A DNA stretch of 64,000 nucleotides from Synechococcus sp. PCC 6312. GTDB taxonomy: Bacteria > Cyanobacteriota > Cyanobacteriia > Thermosynechococcales > Thermosynechococcaceae. Below, one piece after another: positions 54,110 through 63,397 of the stretch. The notes beneath the pieces were generated by a model. It was not told the origin of the DNA and did no database searches. It saw only the letters and a program-made list of their open reading frames with translations. The stretch covers positions 3,481,407 to 3,545,406 of the forward strand of contig NC_019680.1 of assembly GCF_000316685.1 (NCBI RefSeq), given 5' to 3'. Each line of letters begins with the position of its first letter. Position 1 is the stretch's first letter. The position numbers and the translations under genes were made by a program.

Positions 54110-57100
54110 CCCCATAAGTCTCAATTTTGGCTTCGGCCTGGTGCAAAATGGCCCGTAATTGATCTTTGCAACTTGGCTCTACCTCTGTCCACAGGCCCCG
54201 TTTTTCCGCTTCTAATAATCGCTCGGCAATATCCCGTAAAACATGGGGATTCTTGGCCTGGAGAAAATCCTGGACGACCGGATCAAAGACATAGGCCTGG
54301 GCGACTCCGGCAAACATATGATTGGGGATGGTCTGGGTGGTGGCAGCAAAACCAAAGAGAAAATCCACGGTGGCGGCCAGTTCTGTGGCTCCTTTATACC
54401 CATGACGCATGACTCCAGCGATCCATTTTGGGTTAATCACACGGGAACGATAGACACGGGCGAGTTCTTCAGTCAGGGCGCGGATTTTTGGGTTTTCGGT
54501 CTGGCCATGATCGCCAAAATAAACCGTTGGAGCTTGTTCGTTAAGGAGATTTACCGCCGCTGTTAATCCCCCTTGAAATTGGTAGTAATCATCAGAATCA
54601 AGAAGATCATGTTCTCGATTGTCTTGGTTGTGGAGGACGATTTGCATTTGGGCCAGGCGATTTTGAAAGGCTTTTGGGGCAGGTTGGCTTTGGCCGGTTC
54701 CGGTATAGGCAGTGCTGCTCCAGTTGATATAGGCTTGGGCCAGATCGGTGGTGTCATTCCAGGCCTGGGGGTTGTCAATTAAGCCTTGTAATCCAGCTCC
54801 ATAGGCTCCGGGGGGGGATCCAAAAATCCGTAACCTGGCCTGGGTTTCGGCGGTGGTTAAATTAATACCCTGATCTACAGCCGTGGTGATTTCAGTTTGA
54901 ACATGGGCCGCTAAGGGGTTTTGCTCCGGCGGTTCATTCAGACTAGCGACTAAGTTCACGGCATCATCAAAGAGTTGAATCAGGTTGGGAAAGGCATCCC
55001 GAAAAAAGCCGGAAATTCGTAACGTCACATCTACTCGGGGACGGCCTAAAAGCGTGAAAGGTATAACGTCTAAATCCACGACCCGGCGACTCGGCCCATC
55101 CCAAACCGGCATCACTCCCAAGAGAGCTAAAGCTTCAGCAATGTCGTCTCCCCCGGTGCGCATGGTGGCTGTACCCCAGACCGAAAGACCGAGGGTTTTG
55201 GGAAATTCTCCCTGTTCTTGGGTGTAGCGCTCAATCACGGCTTCGGCAGCTTTGCGACCTAAATCCCAGGCCACTTCGGTGGGAATTGCTCTTAAATCGA
55301 CGGCATAAAAATTGCGTCCTGTGGGTAATACATCAGGTCTGCCACGGGTTGGCGCGCCGCTGGGGCCACTGGGAATATAGCAGCCATCTAAACCCCGTAA
55401 CAATTGAGTCAGTTCTTCATTGGTGCGGCGGAGATTGGGCAGTAAACTATCAGCAATCCAGGCCAAGACCTTGTTAGTTTCTCTGCCTAAATTAGTTGGT
55501 ACGTCTTGAGTGAGAAGGCGATCAATCAGTAAACTGGCCTGGTGATCTAGTGCGGCTGTCCAATCCCCCACGGTGCGAAATTTGGGATCAGGACTGGGTT
55601 CTGTGGCAGGGGTGGTTAAGGGATCACAATCAAACCCTAAATCTATTGCTAAAGAACGAGTTAAACCGAGATGAATCCGATTAGGGGAGCGAGCAATGGC
55701 AAAAATTAAATCCCGGAGTTGGCTGTTTTCAGGACATTGACCCAAAATATGCAACCCATCTCGAATTTGGGCATCCCGGAGTTCACATAAATAGCCATCG
55801 GTTTGATTCAACCAGGCCTGCCAATCTCCACTCTCAGCCGGTGCAAGGTGCGCTAAATCCTGATCCAAATGCAAAACCTTAATCAATTCATCAATCCGGT
55901 CTTTAAGGAGTGGTAAACGAGGCGGATCGAGTTGTTCAGCTTCGTAGTATTCATCGAGAACTTGGCTGAGTTCATCCAACGGCCCATAAAGCCCGGCCTG
56001 GGTCATCGGGGGGGTGAGATGGTCAATAATTACAGCTTGGGAACGCCGCTTGGCCTGGCAGCCTTCTCCGGGGTCATTGACAATAAACGGGTAAAAATTC
56101 GGCAGTGGCCCGAGGGCAAGTTCGGGAAAACATTGATTCGAGAGAGCCACACTTTTTCCGGGAAGCCATTCTAAATTGCCATGTTTACCGATATGAATCA
56201 CCGCATTGGCCTGGAAACTATGGCGAATCCAAAGATAGAAACTGAGATAGTTTGGGGTGGGTAGCAGTTCAGGATTGTGATAATTCGTATTCGGGTCTAA
56301 GTCGTTACCGCGTGGGGGTTGAATGCCGATAAAAATATTGCCAAATACCAGGCCTGGGATGGGAATATCCTGTTGGGGTTGGGGATAATAGGTTTCAAGT
56401 TTTTGTTGAATAGTTTCAGATTGTGACTTGAACCAATTTTTATATTCTTGAATTCTAAAAGATTGATTTACAGGACGATAACAACTCTCTGGATCGTGGG
56501 TGATACTTTTCATTAACTGTTGAATCAGTTCATCGCCAGTGTTCGGTAATTCTTGAGCGCCCAAATCATATCCGGAAGCTTTAAGTTCGTGAAGAATTTT
56601 GACACAACTGGCCGGGGTATCTAAACCAACACCGTTAGCAATTCGGCCATCTTTAGCGGGATAGTTTGCGAGAATTAGGGCAACTTTTTTGTCAGCATTA
56701 TTAAGCCTTCTCAACTTGCCCCAATGGGCAGCTAACTCGGCAACAAAATCAATGCGACTCGGTTCCGGCTGATAACCAATAATGGCTGTTTCTAACTCTT
56801 GATCGTAAAGTTCTCCCGACTTAAACGAAATTGCCCGACTAATAATCCGCCCATCCACTTCTGGCAAGACCACATTCATCGCCAAATCCCGCGGACTCAA
56901 CCCCAAAATATCCTCCTGCCACGTTGCCAGGCCACTGCCACTGAGAATGACTTGAATCACGGGGACATCCAAGGCTTGCCAAAACTCCAGGCCCCGTTCT
57001 GTATCGGTTTGGGCTAAATCAAGGCGGGCAATGGAAAAACTGGTGGTATTGAGAATCAGATCAATTTTGCTGGTGTCATTTGGAGCTAAAAGTTTAAGTA

Positions 57101-57836
57101 GTTCGGCCTGGATGGTTTCATCTTGAAGGGATTGGGCATAGACGGGAATCGGTTGTAATCCTTTTTCGCTCAGGGCCTGGCAGAGGGCGGTAATCGGTGC
57201 GGTATTTCCTGCTAAATAATGCGCGCGGTAAAACAAAATTCCAACTTTTGGGGCTGTTTCGGCTAACTCAACTTGACTGTTCCAGGCCATGATTCCGACT
57301 CTAGGCACAGGTTGCGGTAAGGCTGGAATTTGGGGTGTATCCAGACAGGTAAAGCCGAGAAACAACAGGGCCTGGGTCATATTTTCCACCCCGCCTTCAA
57401 GAAAATATCGCCACAGTTGATCCACCTGCTCTAGGGGCAAACTCGACAAACTCATTAATTCCAAATCCGGGCGATCATCTCCGGGCAAGACAATCAACTT
57501 CGCACCCGAATCGGCCACCGTGGTTTGTAAGACCTCTAAGCCATAAGACCAATAGGCCCGCCCCCCCAAAAGCCGCAAAACAATCACCTCGGCCTGGGCT
57601 AAGACCGCTTCGGCATAATCATCAATAACAATTTGCTGCTGGAGGTTCAAGTAATTCATCACCCGGACGGTGGGAAAATCCTGGGGTAAGCGGGTCCAGG
57701 CCTGGGAAAGGACGTGAATATCAGTATCGGCGGTGGTCAGGAAGAAAATCGGGGCCGGGGTTTGGCGAATAAAATTAACAGTTTCGCCGTTGCTATTGGT
57801 TACATTCTGATTGGTTAAATTAACAATTCGATGCAT
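54102..57836 (-). CDS. cobN: CobN-type cobaltochelatase large subunit
   Basis: ATP-dependent chelatase subunit that binds the corrin ring for cobalt insertion in the aerobic B12 pathway. The 1244 residues match CobN: LIVLPGDDRPDLELMSLSSLPLEQVDQLWRYFLEGG, VGILFYRAHYLAGNTAPI, HIGKHGNLEWLPGKSVALS, DPGEGCQAKRRSQAVIIDHLTPP, and the C-terminal GATELAATVDFLFGFAATTQTIPNHMF. ChlH, the magnesium paralogue, is longer and diverges in the N-terminus. No cobS or cobT gene is nearby; in cyanobacteria ChlI/ChlD may serve. No cobalamin riboswitch was seen upstream. Confidence 0.93.
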   Translation of the reverse strand: MHRIVNLTNQNVTNSNGETVNFIRQTPAPIFFLTTADTDIHVLSQAWTRLPQDFPTVRVMNYLNLQQQIVIDDYAEAVLAQAEVIVLRLLGGRAYWSYGLEVLQTTVADSGAKLIVLPGDDRPDLELMSLSSLPLEQVDQLWRYFLEGGVENMTQALLFLGFTCLDTPQIPALPQPVPRVGIMAWNSQVELAETAPKVGILFYRAHYLAGNTAPITALCQALSEKGLQPIPVYAQSLQDETIQAELLKLLAPNDTSKIDLILNTTSFSIARLDLAQTDTERGLEFWQALDVPVIQVILSGSGLATWQEDILGLSPRDLAMNVVLPEVDGRIISRAISFKSGELYDQELETAIIGYQPEPSRIDFVAELAAHWGKLRRLNNADKKVALILANYPAKDGRIANGVGLDTPASCVKILHELKASGYDLGAQELPNTGDELIQQLMKSITHDPESCYRPVNQSFRIQEYKNWFKSQSETIQQKLETYYPQPQQDIPIPGLVFGNIFIGIQPPRGNDLDPNTNYHNPELLPTPNYLSFYLWIRHSFQANAVIHIGKHGNLEWLPGKSVALSNQCFPELALGPLPNFYPFIVNDPGEGCQAKRRSQAVIIDHLTPPMTQAGLYGPLDELSQVLDEYYEAEQLDPPRLPLLKDRIDELIKVLHLDQDLAHLAPAESGDWQAWLNQTDGYLCELRDAQIRDGLHILGQCPENSQLRDLIFAIARSPNRIHLGLTRSLAIDLGFDCDPLTTPATEPSPDPKFRTVGDWTAALDHQASLLIDRLLTQDVPTNLGRETNKVLAWIADSLLPNLRRTNEELTQLLRGLDGCYIPSGPSGAPTRGRPDVLPTGRNFYAVDLRAIPTEVAWDLGRKAAEAVIERYTQEQGEFPKTLGLSVWGTATMRTGGDDIAEALALLGVMPVWDGPSRRVVDLDVIPFTLLGRPRVDVTLRISGFFRDAFPNLIQLFDDAVNLVASLNEPPEQNPLAAHVQTEITTAVDQGINLTTAETQARLRIFGSPPGAYGAGLQGLIDNPQAWNDTTDLAQAYINWSSTAYTGTGQSQPAPKAFQNRLAQMQIVLHNQDNREHDLLDSDDYYQFQGGLTAAVNLLNEQAPTVYFGDHGQTENPKIRALTEELARVYRSRVINPKWIAGVMRHGYKGATELAATVDFLFGFAATTQTIPNHMFAGVAQAYVFDPVVQDFLQAKNPHVLRDIAERLLEAEKRGLWTEVEPSCKDQLRAILHQAEAKIETYGVT

Positions 57837-58133
57837 TTATTTTTCCTAATTTACAGAGCTAAATGAATCGGGCTTAATCCTTAAGGAATCTGGTGTGAAT
57901 TGCCATCTGATGATCTCCGACCGTTACAACAGAAATTAGATCAGGCTTGATCACCACAAAAATAATATTCAGGAAAAATACCACCAAGGTGGGGTTCTGT
58001 TCATCTCGGTGATGGTGGATGGGGTGTGACTTCACTACTTTAACGGGTTGTTCCAATCTCACCTGAAAATCTGCTTGCATTGAGCATTGTTGGCTGACCA
58101 ACTTACATATCTTACTCATAGAGGAATAATCTG

Positions 58134-60392
58134 GTGTCACCGGATACGGCCATAATCTTTTCGCAAACCTTGCCTGCGGGGAAGTATGGGCAATTTGCCG
58201 CCGTGCTTCTGGCTCAGACTCAAGAGCTAGGGGAGCGGGTTGTGATTCAAGATACGGGTGATCCGTTACCGGAACAGAATCTCATGGGATTGGCCAATGA
58301 GGATAGCTTCGGTGCGGAGTTTCCTAATTTAACGAACCCAGGCCTGGGGGAAACAGAAAACTTTACGGCAATTGTGGCACCGGATTTTACGGCTCTACTG
58401 ACGGCACAAGCAACCCCACTACCGGGCTTCTTGAGATTACAACTTACCTTTGCGCCGCAGCTAGTGCGGGAATTTCTCCAGAGCTTACCCCGTCAACTCC
58501 AATGGCCAGAGTATCAATCTGGGGCATCTACCCCTGTATTGCAAGTCACTCAAACCATTTTGGCTGAACTTTTAAACCTCTGCGCGGCTGATCTATCGCC
58601 ACAAACGTCAATTTGTCAGCCCCAAGTTAATCTGGCGGTTCAACAACGGATGCAGCGGGAACGCCTGATTCATCAAATCACGACCCAAATTCGCCAAAGC
58701 TTAGATCTACCCGCCACCCTCAACACCGCTGTGAGCCAAATTCGGGAATTTCTCCAAGCTGACCGGGTCTTAATTCTCCAGGCCATGGCCGAAAACCAAG
58801 GGGAAGTGACCTATGAAGCCCAAAGGGACGAGGCTTGGAGTTCCCTGTTAGGAGTTGGGGATATTCCTTGGGGCCCGGATCCAGTCAATTGGCAGCAGTT
58901 CCGGGATGGGGAGATTTTGGCACTGCCGGATATTACTGTTAATCACCAGCAAAACGGGGTCTGGGTAGAGTTTTGGCAATCTTATCAGGTACAATCTCTT
59001 CTCCTGGTTCCGATTGTGGTTCAGGGAAAAGTCTGGGGGGGATTAATGGCCCATGCCTGTCAACAACCACGGGTTTGGTATCCCCAAGAGCAGGAATTTT
59101 TGAGTCATGTTTGCAATCACATCAGCATCGCCATTTATCAATCCCAACTCTACAGTCAACTCCAACAACAGAAAATCAGCCTAGAAGATCGCGTTGCCGA
59201 GCGCACCCAGGCCCTGCGTCAATCCCTTCTAGCTGCCGAGGCGGCCCACCGAGTTAAGAGTGATTTTCTGGCCACCATCAGTCATGAACTCCGCAGTCCC
59301 CTCACCTGTGTGATTGGGATGTCGGCGACTCTTTTGCGCTGGCCCCTCGGCCCCTTGACGGAAAAACAACGGCAATACCTAGAGACTATCCACGCTAGCG
59401 GTACTCACCTACTGGAGTTAATTAACCGGATTTTAGAACTTTCCCAGGTGGAGGTAGGGCAGGCCGCCTTGCGGATTCAATCGTTTTCTTTGGGGCAACT
59501 GGCTCGACAGGTGCGGCAACGGGTGCGGGCCTTGGCCATGGCAGCCCAACTGAATTTAAAACTAGAACTGGATATTCCCGCCCATCTAGATACCTTTACG
59601 GCTGACCCGCACCGACTCCAACAGGTCTTAATTCATCTGCTGACCAACGCGATTAAATTTACCCCAGCCCAAGGAAGCGTGACTCTGCGGGTGGAGTGTG
59701 ATGGCCAGGAGGCGCGCTTTGCGGTGTCTGATACCGGGATTGGGATTCCAAGTCATTTACAGCCCTTGCTGTTTCAGCTTTTTCAGCAGTTAGATACACC
59801 CTATCGGCGGCGACATGAGGGGATGGGCCTGGGGTTAGCCTTTGTTCAACAAATTGTCGATCTCCACCAAGGAACGATTACGGTGCAATCCCGAGAAGAT
59901 CATGGGTCAACGTTTTTTGTCTCAATCCCGCTCCAGGCCTGGGAATCTTCCCTCACCGCGTTACCGATTCCGGCTTCAGAAGGTCGAATTATCTTAATTG
60001 AGGAACAGGAAGATACGGCGACCCTGATTTGTGAACTTTTGACGGCAGCGGGATATCAAGTCATTTGGGTCACAGATCCGGTCATCGAACAGCTATCCCA
60101 CTTCCAACCCTGGCTGATTATTGTCTCCCAACGCTTAGATCGATTTAATTTAAATCGATTAGTCGAACATCTGCAGGCAGCCCCCAGCCCCCAACCCACA
60201 AAGGTCATTCTGCTGTGCCCCCCAGGTGCGTCCCTCACTCTACCGGAGACTGGATCTGAACCAGAACCGTCCTATCTGAGAGCCGATGCTTGCCTCCACT
60301 ATCCCCTTGACCCGGAAGAATTATTAACCCAAGTTACAGCTTTAATTCAACCGGAGAGAAAATCTTTGTTCACGGCTGCTTCAGTCCCTTAG
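58134..60392 (+). CDS. DICT-GAF histidine kinase with degenerate receiver domain
   Basis: A 752-residue soluble kinase. Residues 1-150 resemble the DICT sensory domain (FTAIVAPDFTALLTAQATPL, then FLRLQLTFAPQLVREFLQ). A GAF domain (about 185-345), a coiled linker and HisKA with His384 (ISHELRSPLTCV) follow. The HATPase has intact LIHLLTNAIKFTP, DTGIGIP and GMGLGLAFVQQIV. The C-terminal 120 residues are a receiver fold that has lost its acids: RIILIEEQEDTATLI and LIIVSQRLD, with serine where the phospho-acceptor aspartate should be. It begins with a GTG preceded by GAGGA and diverges from cobN. Confidence 0.9.
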   Translation: MSPDTAIIFSQTLPAGKYGQFAAVLLAQTQELGERVVIQDTGDPLPEQNLMGLANEDSFGAEFPNLTNPGLGETENFTAIVAPDFTALLTAQATPLPGFLRLQLTFAPQLVREFLQSLPRQLQWPEYQSGASTPVLQVTQTILAELLNLCAADLSPQTSICQPQVNLAVQQRMQRERLIHQITTQIRQSLDLPATLNTAVSQIREFLQADRVLILQAMAENQGEVTYEAQRDEAWSSLLGVGDIPWGPDPVNWQQFRDGEILALPDITVNHQQNGVWVEFWQSYQVQSLLLVPIVVQGKVWGGLMAHACQQPRVWYPQEQEFLSHVCNHISIAIYQSQLYSQLQQQKISLEDRVAERTQALRQSLLAAEAAHRVKSDFLATISHELRSPLTCVIGMSATLLRWPLGPLTEKQRQYLETIHASGTHLLELINRILELSQVEVGQAALRIQSFSLGQLARQVRQRVRALAMAAQLNLKLELDIPAHLDTFTADPHRLQQVLIHLLTNAIKFTPAQGSVTLRVECDGQEARFAVSDTGIGIPSHLQPLLFQLFQQLDTPYRRRHEGMGLGLAFVQQIVDLHQGTITVQSREDHGSTFFVSIPLQAWESSLTALPIPASEGRIILIEEQEDTATLICELLTAAGYQVIWVTDPVIEQLSHFQPWLIIVSQRLDRFNLNRLVEHLQAAPSPQPTKVILLCPPGASLTLPETGSEPEPSYLRADACLHYPLDPEELLTQVTALIQPERKSLFTAASVP

Positions 60393-60460
60393 AAATACCA
60401 GGCCTGGGCTAAAGGTGGTACACTACTAAGTCTGTGGTTATTTCGCCTTGTGAGTGACTT

Positions 60461-60697
60461 ATGAGCCGTGTCTGTCAACTAACCGGAAAAAAAGCTAACA
60501 ACGCCTACGCTGTCTCCCACTCCCATCGCCGGACGAAGAAGCTGCAAGAGGTCAATCTGCAATGGAAACGGATTTGGTGGCCGGAAGGAAATCGGTGGGT
60601 ACGGCTGCGGCTATCAACTAAAGCCATTAAAACCCTCCAATTTAAGGGTCTGAGTGCCTTTGCGAAGGAAGCTGGCCTGAATTTACATAAGCTTTAG
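60461..60697 (+). CDS. rpmB: Ribosomal protein bL28
   Basis: Large-subunit ribosomal protein, 78 residues, exact length for the cyanobacterial form. [33 protein letters not shown] and [26 protein letters not shown] are diagnostic. It lies 69 bases after the histidine kinase and 92 bases before tRNA-Ser. Confidence 0.98.
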   Translation: MSRVCQLTGKKANNAYAVSHSHRRTKKLQEVNLQWKRIWWPEGNRWVRLRLSTKAIKTLQFKGLSAFAKEAGLNLHKL

Positions 60698-60788
60698 GTT
60701 GATCGAGATTACTGATGGCGGCGCGTGGAGATTACGGCATTTATCCCAAGGCTTTTTCGGTATCGATCAGCGTTTATAGTCTTTTCTT

Positions 60789-60875
60789 GGAGAGATGGCA
60801 GAGTGGTCGATTGCGGCAGACTTGAAATCTGTTGAAGGGTCACACCTTCCGGGAGTTCGAATCTCCCTCTCTCCG
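60789..60875 (+). tRNA. tRNA-Ser (anticodon UGA)
   Basis: An 87-base class II tRNA. Acceptor GGAGAGA pairs with TCTCTCC before discriminator G. The anticodon arm GCAGA-CTTGAAA-TCTGT gives anticodon TGA, reading UCA. A long variable arm (GGGTCACACC) and T-loop GTTCGAATC follow. No CCA is encoded. Confidence 0.96.
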
Positions 60876-61102
60876 TTTTATGTTTGTCTGAGACTATCTC
60901 AAAATGTCCATTTATGAAGGGATTTAAGTCCTTTCTAGCACTTCTTCAGTCTCAGTTAGTCTCATTAAATACCCTGCAATCCAGGGATAAGTAGGGGTAA
61001 TCTCTCTTGAGTCTCACAACGTACCCCTATGGCACTCACAGGCCTGGCGGAACAATATTTTCGGAAACACTTTTGGGGTGTAGGATGTGGGGTGCTGCAT
61101 AA

Positions 61103-61348
61103 TCAAGAAATGATATGAGGAAGCAGTGAACGTTCCCAAAACTTGAGGCAATGAAGTAATAGTTTTATCGAGGCCGCTAAGACTGTGACATAGAGCTTCA
61201 ATCCGTGGCTCTTCGCGGGATCAAGATACCCTTTGGGGGAACAGGAGTCGATAAATTGGCGACCATAATCCAGACAAAGATAGTTTTGCTTTGCGCCACG
61301 GTGGCCGTTCCTACTGACATGGGTAGATTGACAATCAGGACAGTTCAT
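61103..61348 (-). pseudogene. IS1-type transposase remnant (InsA-like zinc-ribbon part)
   Basis: The start MNCPDCQSTHVSRNGHRGAK, then QNYLCLDYGRQFIDSCS, matches the N-terminal zinc ribbon of IS1-family transposases common in cyanobacteria. The third cysteine position reads CLDY instead of CxxC, so the ribbon is damaged. After KLYVTV the expected helix-turn-helix and the DDE domain are lost: the frame runs into unrelated sequence and stops. No terminal inverted repeats were found. It lies 230 bases from tRNA-Ser, a common target area. Confidence 0.68.
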
Positions 61349-61386
61349 CTTTCCATTATGCAACGCCATTTCCATAGAACCAGGAC

Positions 61387-62229
61387 TTACTGAGCGGCCG
61401 GGATAGTAGCATCGGTAACAGCGTACTGCGTGATTAATTCTTGCACACAACCACTGGTTTTTAGTTCCCTCACAAAGGCCTGCAGATAGGCAATTCCATT
61501 TGGACGATTTTTTCCAGTCGCCATGGCCTGTTGAATCGTCATAAACGGCTGTGGCAGAATGCGTAAACCGCCATACCGCTTCATATCTGCCTCCAGTTGA
61601 TTACGAATCCCAGCCCCAACTGGATGATTATTAGCCAACATATAGCTCGTCACCTCTGGAGAGGTTGGTGCTTGAATAATCCGGGCCTGTTTGATAGTGC
61701 GATTGAGGAAAAGATTATAGACGCTGTTTTTTCCCACCACAATTTCAATATCAGAACGATCCACATCACTCAGGTTTTGAATTGGCAAATCCACCCTGAC
61801 AATATAAGACCCTTCAATGTGAACATAGGAGTCTGTGTAGTCCACACTTTTAGCCCGCCAAGGATCAACCCCAAAGAAGCCAATATCTGACTGATTGGTA
61901 CTAACCCGTTCAAAAGAAATTGCCGCAGCTTGAACAACAACAAAATCTGCCGGGACGCCCAATTGCCAGGCCAGTAAATGGGCAATATCGACAGAAATAC
62001 CATAGGGTCTAAAGTTCTCATCTTCCGTAGCCAAGACATAATTTCCCGTATTAATCACCACCCTCAATGTTCCACTTGGAGCTAATTCGCGCCTTGCTTC
62101 TGGGGTGGGTGCGGGAAATTTCGCTGATTGGCACGTCATGGGTTTCAGGGGAGGAACAGGATCAGCGTAGGCAACAGTTTCCCAAACGCCAAGGAGGAAA
62201 GCCATACCCAGGCCTGGGATCAGCAACAA
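61387..62229 (-). CDS. Exported amino-acid-type solute-binding protein (SBP_bac_3)
   Basis: Periplasmic binding protein of the type 3 family. After the signal (LLLIPGLGMAFLLGVWETVAYA) the domain reads LAPSGTLRVVINTGNYVLATED, PYGISVDIAHLLAWQLGVPADFVVV, SDIGFFGVDPWRAKSVDYTDSYVHIEGSYIV, VVGKNSVYNLFLNRT and AYLQAFVRELKTSGCVQE, all typical. No ABC permease or ATPase lies nearby. Start uncertain: a TTG at 62227-62229 is the last canonical start, yet the frame stays open to 62298 with a better, basic signal-peptide N-terminus (HYRPQKLPITLFH), starting at no ATG, GTG or TTG. It follows the propeller gene on the same strand. Confidence 0.82.
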   Translation of the reverse strand: MLLIPGLGMAFLLGVWETVAYADPVPPLKPMTCQSAKFPAPTPEARRELAPSGTLRVVINTGNYVLATEDENFRPYGISVDIAHLLAWQLGVPADFVVVQAAAISFERVSTNQSDIGFFGVDPWRAKSVDYTDSYVHIEGSYIVRVDLPIQNLSDVDRSDIEIVVGKNSVYNLFLNRTIKQARIIQAPTSPEVTSYMLANNHPVGAGIRNQLEADMKRYGGLRILPQPFMTIQQAMATGKNRPNGIAYLQAFVRELKTSGCVQELITQYAVTDATIPAAQ

Positions 62230-62285
62230 CGTATGAAACAGGGTTATCGGTAATTTTTGGGGACGATAATGTGTGTGATCAAACG

Positions 62286-63347
62286 CTATTTTATACGCTC
62301 AAATAAAACAATCTGATCAACCCCTTGCTGTCCGGCCCAAATCCGATCTCCAACTCCATTCATCTGGAGCGTTTGGACATTCTGCTTGTTCCCCGGAAAA
62401 ATAGTAAATGAATTTGTGACCGGATCAAACTGGTGAATTGAATTCGTCCCAAAATCAGAACTCCAAACCTTATCTTGGTTATCAACATAGGTGGAATAGC
62501 CCCGCGGCCCCAGGCCTGGTAGTTTATAGGAGTCCCAAAGTTTCGAGACTGGGTTAAATCGCATCAAGGCCCCAGTCCCCCAGGTCGTAATCCAGATATT
62601 GCCTTGGGAATCTGACCAAATTCGCCGCGAACCATTGGCAATCCGCTCAGGAATGGTAAACACCTCTGGGAGAAAGGTTGTTGTGTTAATCCGGGCAATG
62701 TAATTCCCTGCCAAACTGGTGTACCAAACATCCCCTTTCGGTGTTGCTGTCATCCCGTAGGGACCATAGCCCAAGGGAGCCGGAAAGATTTTAATGTCAC
62801 CTGTGCGTGGATCTAAGCGACCATAATAGCCATTTTGGGCTGTAAACCAGAGAATTCCCTTACCATCAAACACGGGCGTATTCAGGTTGCCGTAACCCAT
62901 CGTGTGGGGAAATGGCGGCAGGTTATACCGCTTCACTTCATGGGTTTTCCGGTCAAAACGGACAATGGCATTGACTTCATCACAAATCCAGAGATAGCCA
63001 TCTGGGCCCATAATGACCCCGTGGGGATGGGAGCCACGACCAAGGGGATACAACTTCACCTCCCCAGTGGCCGGAATAAGATGCCCAATCACCCCTGACC
63101 ACTGCCCATTAAACCAAACAGAACCATCGGGATCGGGGGCAACATCACGAGTTCCCATACCGGGCACAGTTGGATAAATGGTCACTTTGTAACGGCTTGC
63201 ATCATTGCCAATGGCATCGGGGGCAGGAATAGCCGTTGTCTTGTATGTGGTGGCTGGAACCGGGGCCGCTAAGACACTACCACCGCTCACAGGCAAGGCA
63301 AGGATCAGGGAGAGGAGGAGGGATGAAACTGAAAAAGCTCGGATCAT
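62286..63347 (-). CDS. Exported beta-propeller protein, virginiamycin B lyase-like
   Basis: A 353-residue secreted protein: signal peptide (IRAFSVSSLLLSLILALPVSGGSVLAA) and then a seven-bladed propeller like Vgb streptogramin lyase. Repeats of the type PDGSVWFNGQWSGVIGHLIPATGEVKLYPL, PDGYLWICDEVNAIVRFDRKTHEVKRYNL and GDVWYTSLAGNYIARINTTT recur about every 43 residues. A histidine near SHPHGVIMG is in the region of the Vgb active site. Most homologues have unknown substrate. Middle gene of a three-gene exported cluster. Confidence 0.85.
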   Translation of the reverse strand: MIRAFSVSSLLLSLILALPVSGGSVLAAPVPATTYKTTAIPAPDAIGNDASRYKVTIYPTVPGMGTRDVAPDPDGSVWFNGQWSGVIGHLIPATGEVKLYPLGRGSHPHGVIMGPDGYLWICDEVNAIVRFDRKTHEVKRYNLPPFPHTMGYGNLNTPVFDGKGILWFTAQNGYYGRLDPRTGDIKIFPAPLGYGPYGMTATPKGDVWYTSLAGNYIARINTTTFLPEVFTIPERIANGSRRIWSDSQGNIWITTWGTGALMRFNPVSKLWDSYKLPGLGPRGYSTYVDNQDKVWSSDFGTNSIHQFDPVTNSFTIFPGNKQNVQTLQMNGVGDRIWAGQQGVDQIVLFERIK

Positions 63348-63397
63348 GGTGAATTATGACAGTAGGGGTGGGGATGGTTGGGAAAATGGTACGGAGG

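Larger units (their letters stand above)
2587..62519. repeat. Dispersed palindrome CCAGGCCTGG (at least 29 copies)
   Basis: Exact copies were read at 2587, 2966, 5903, 6474, 7364, 8415, 8849, 10071, 10821, 12823, 12976, 14602, 16902, 28129, 28166, 29700, 35433, 40492, 44891, 50609, 53249, 54759, 56348, 57696, 58338, 59933, 60398, 62208 and 62510. A random 64-kb sequence would contain far fewer than one. Most lie inside genes; one-mismatch forms and the CAGGCC half-site are far more common. They are absent from the AT-rich acyltransferase gene and the gene desert at 45 kb. Confidence 0.92.

Noticed and set aside
57837-58133. Cobalamin riboswitch upstream of cobN
   Set aside because: No B12-box-like core was found in the leader on the minus strand.
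57874-58140. Minus-strand open frame of 88 codons between cobN and the histidine kinase
   Set aside because: No ribosome site before any in-frame start, odd composition, and it overlaps the kinase start and its ribosome site. It could still be real if conserved.
61205-61393. Plus-strand frame over the IS1-type remnant
   Set aside because: Antisense to the recognisable transposase zinc ribbon.
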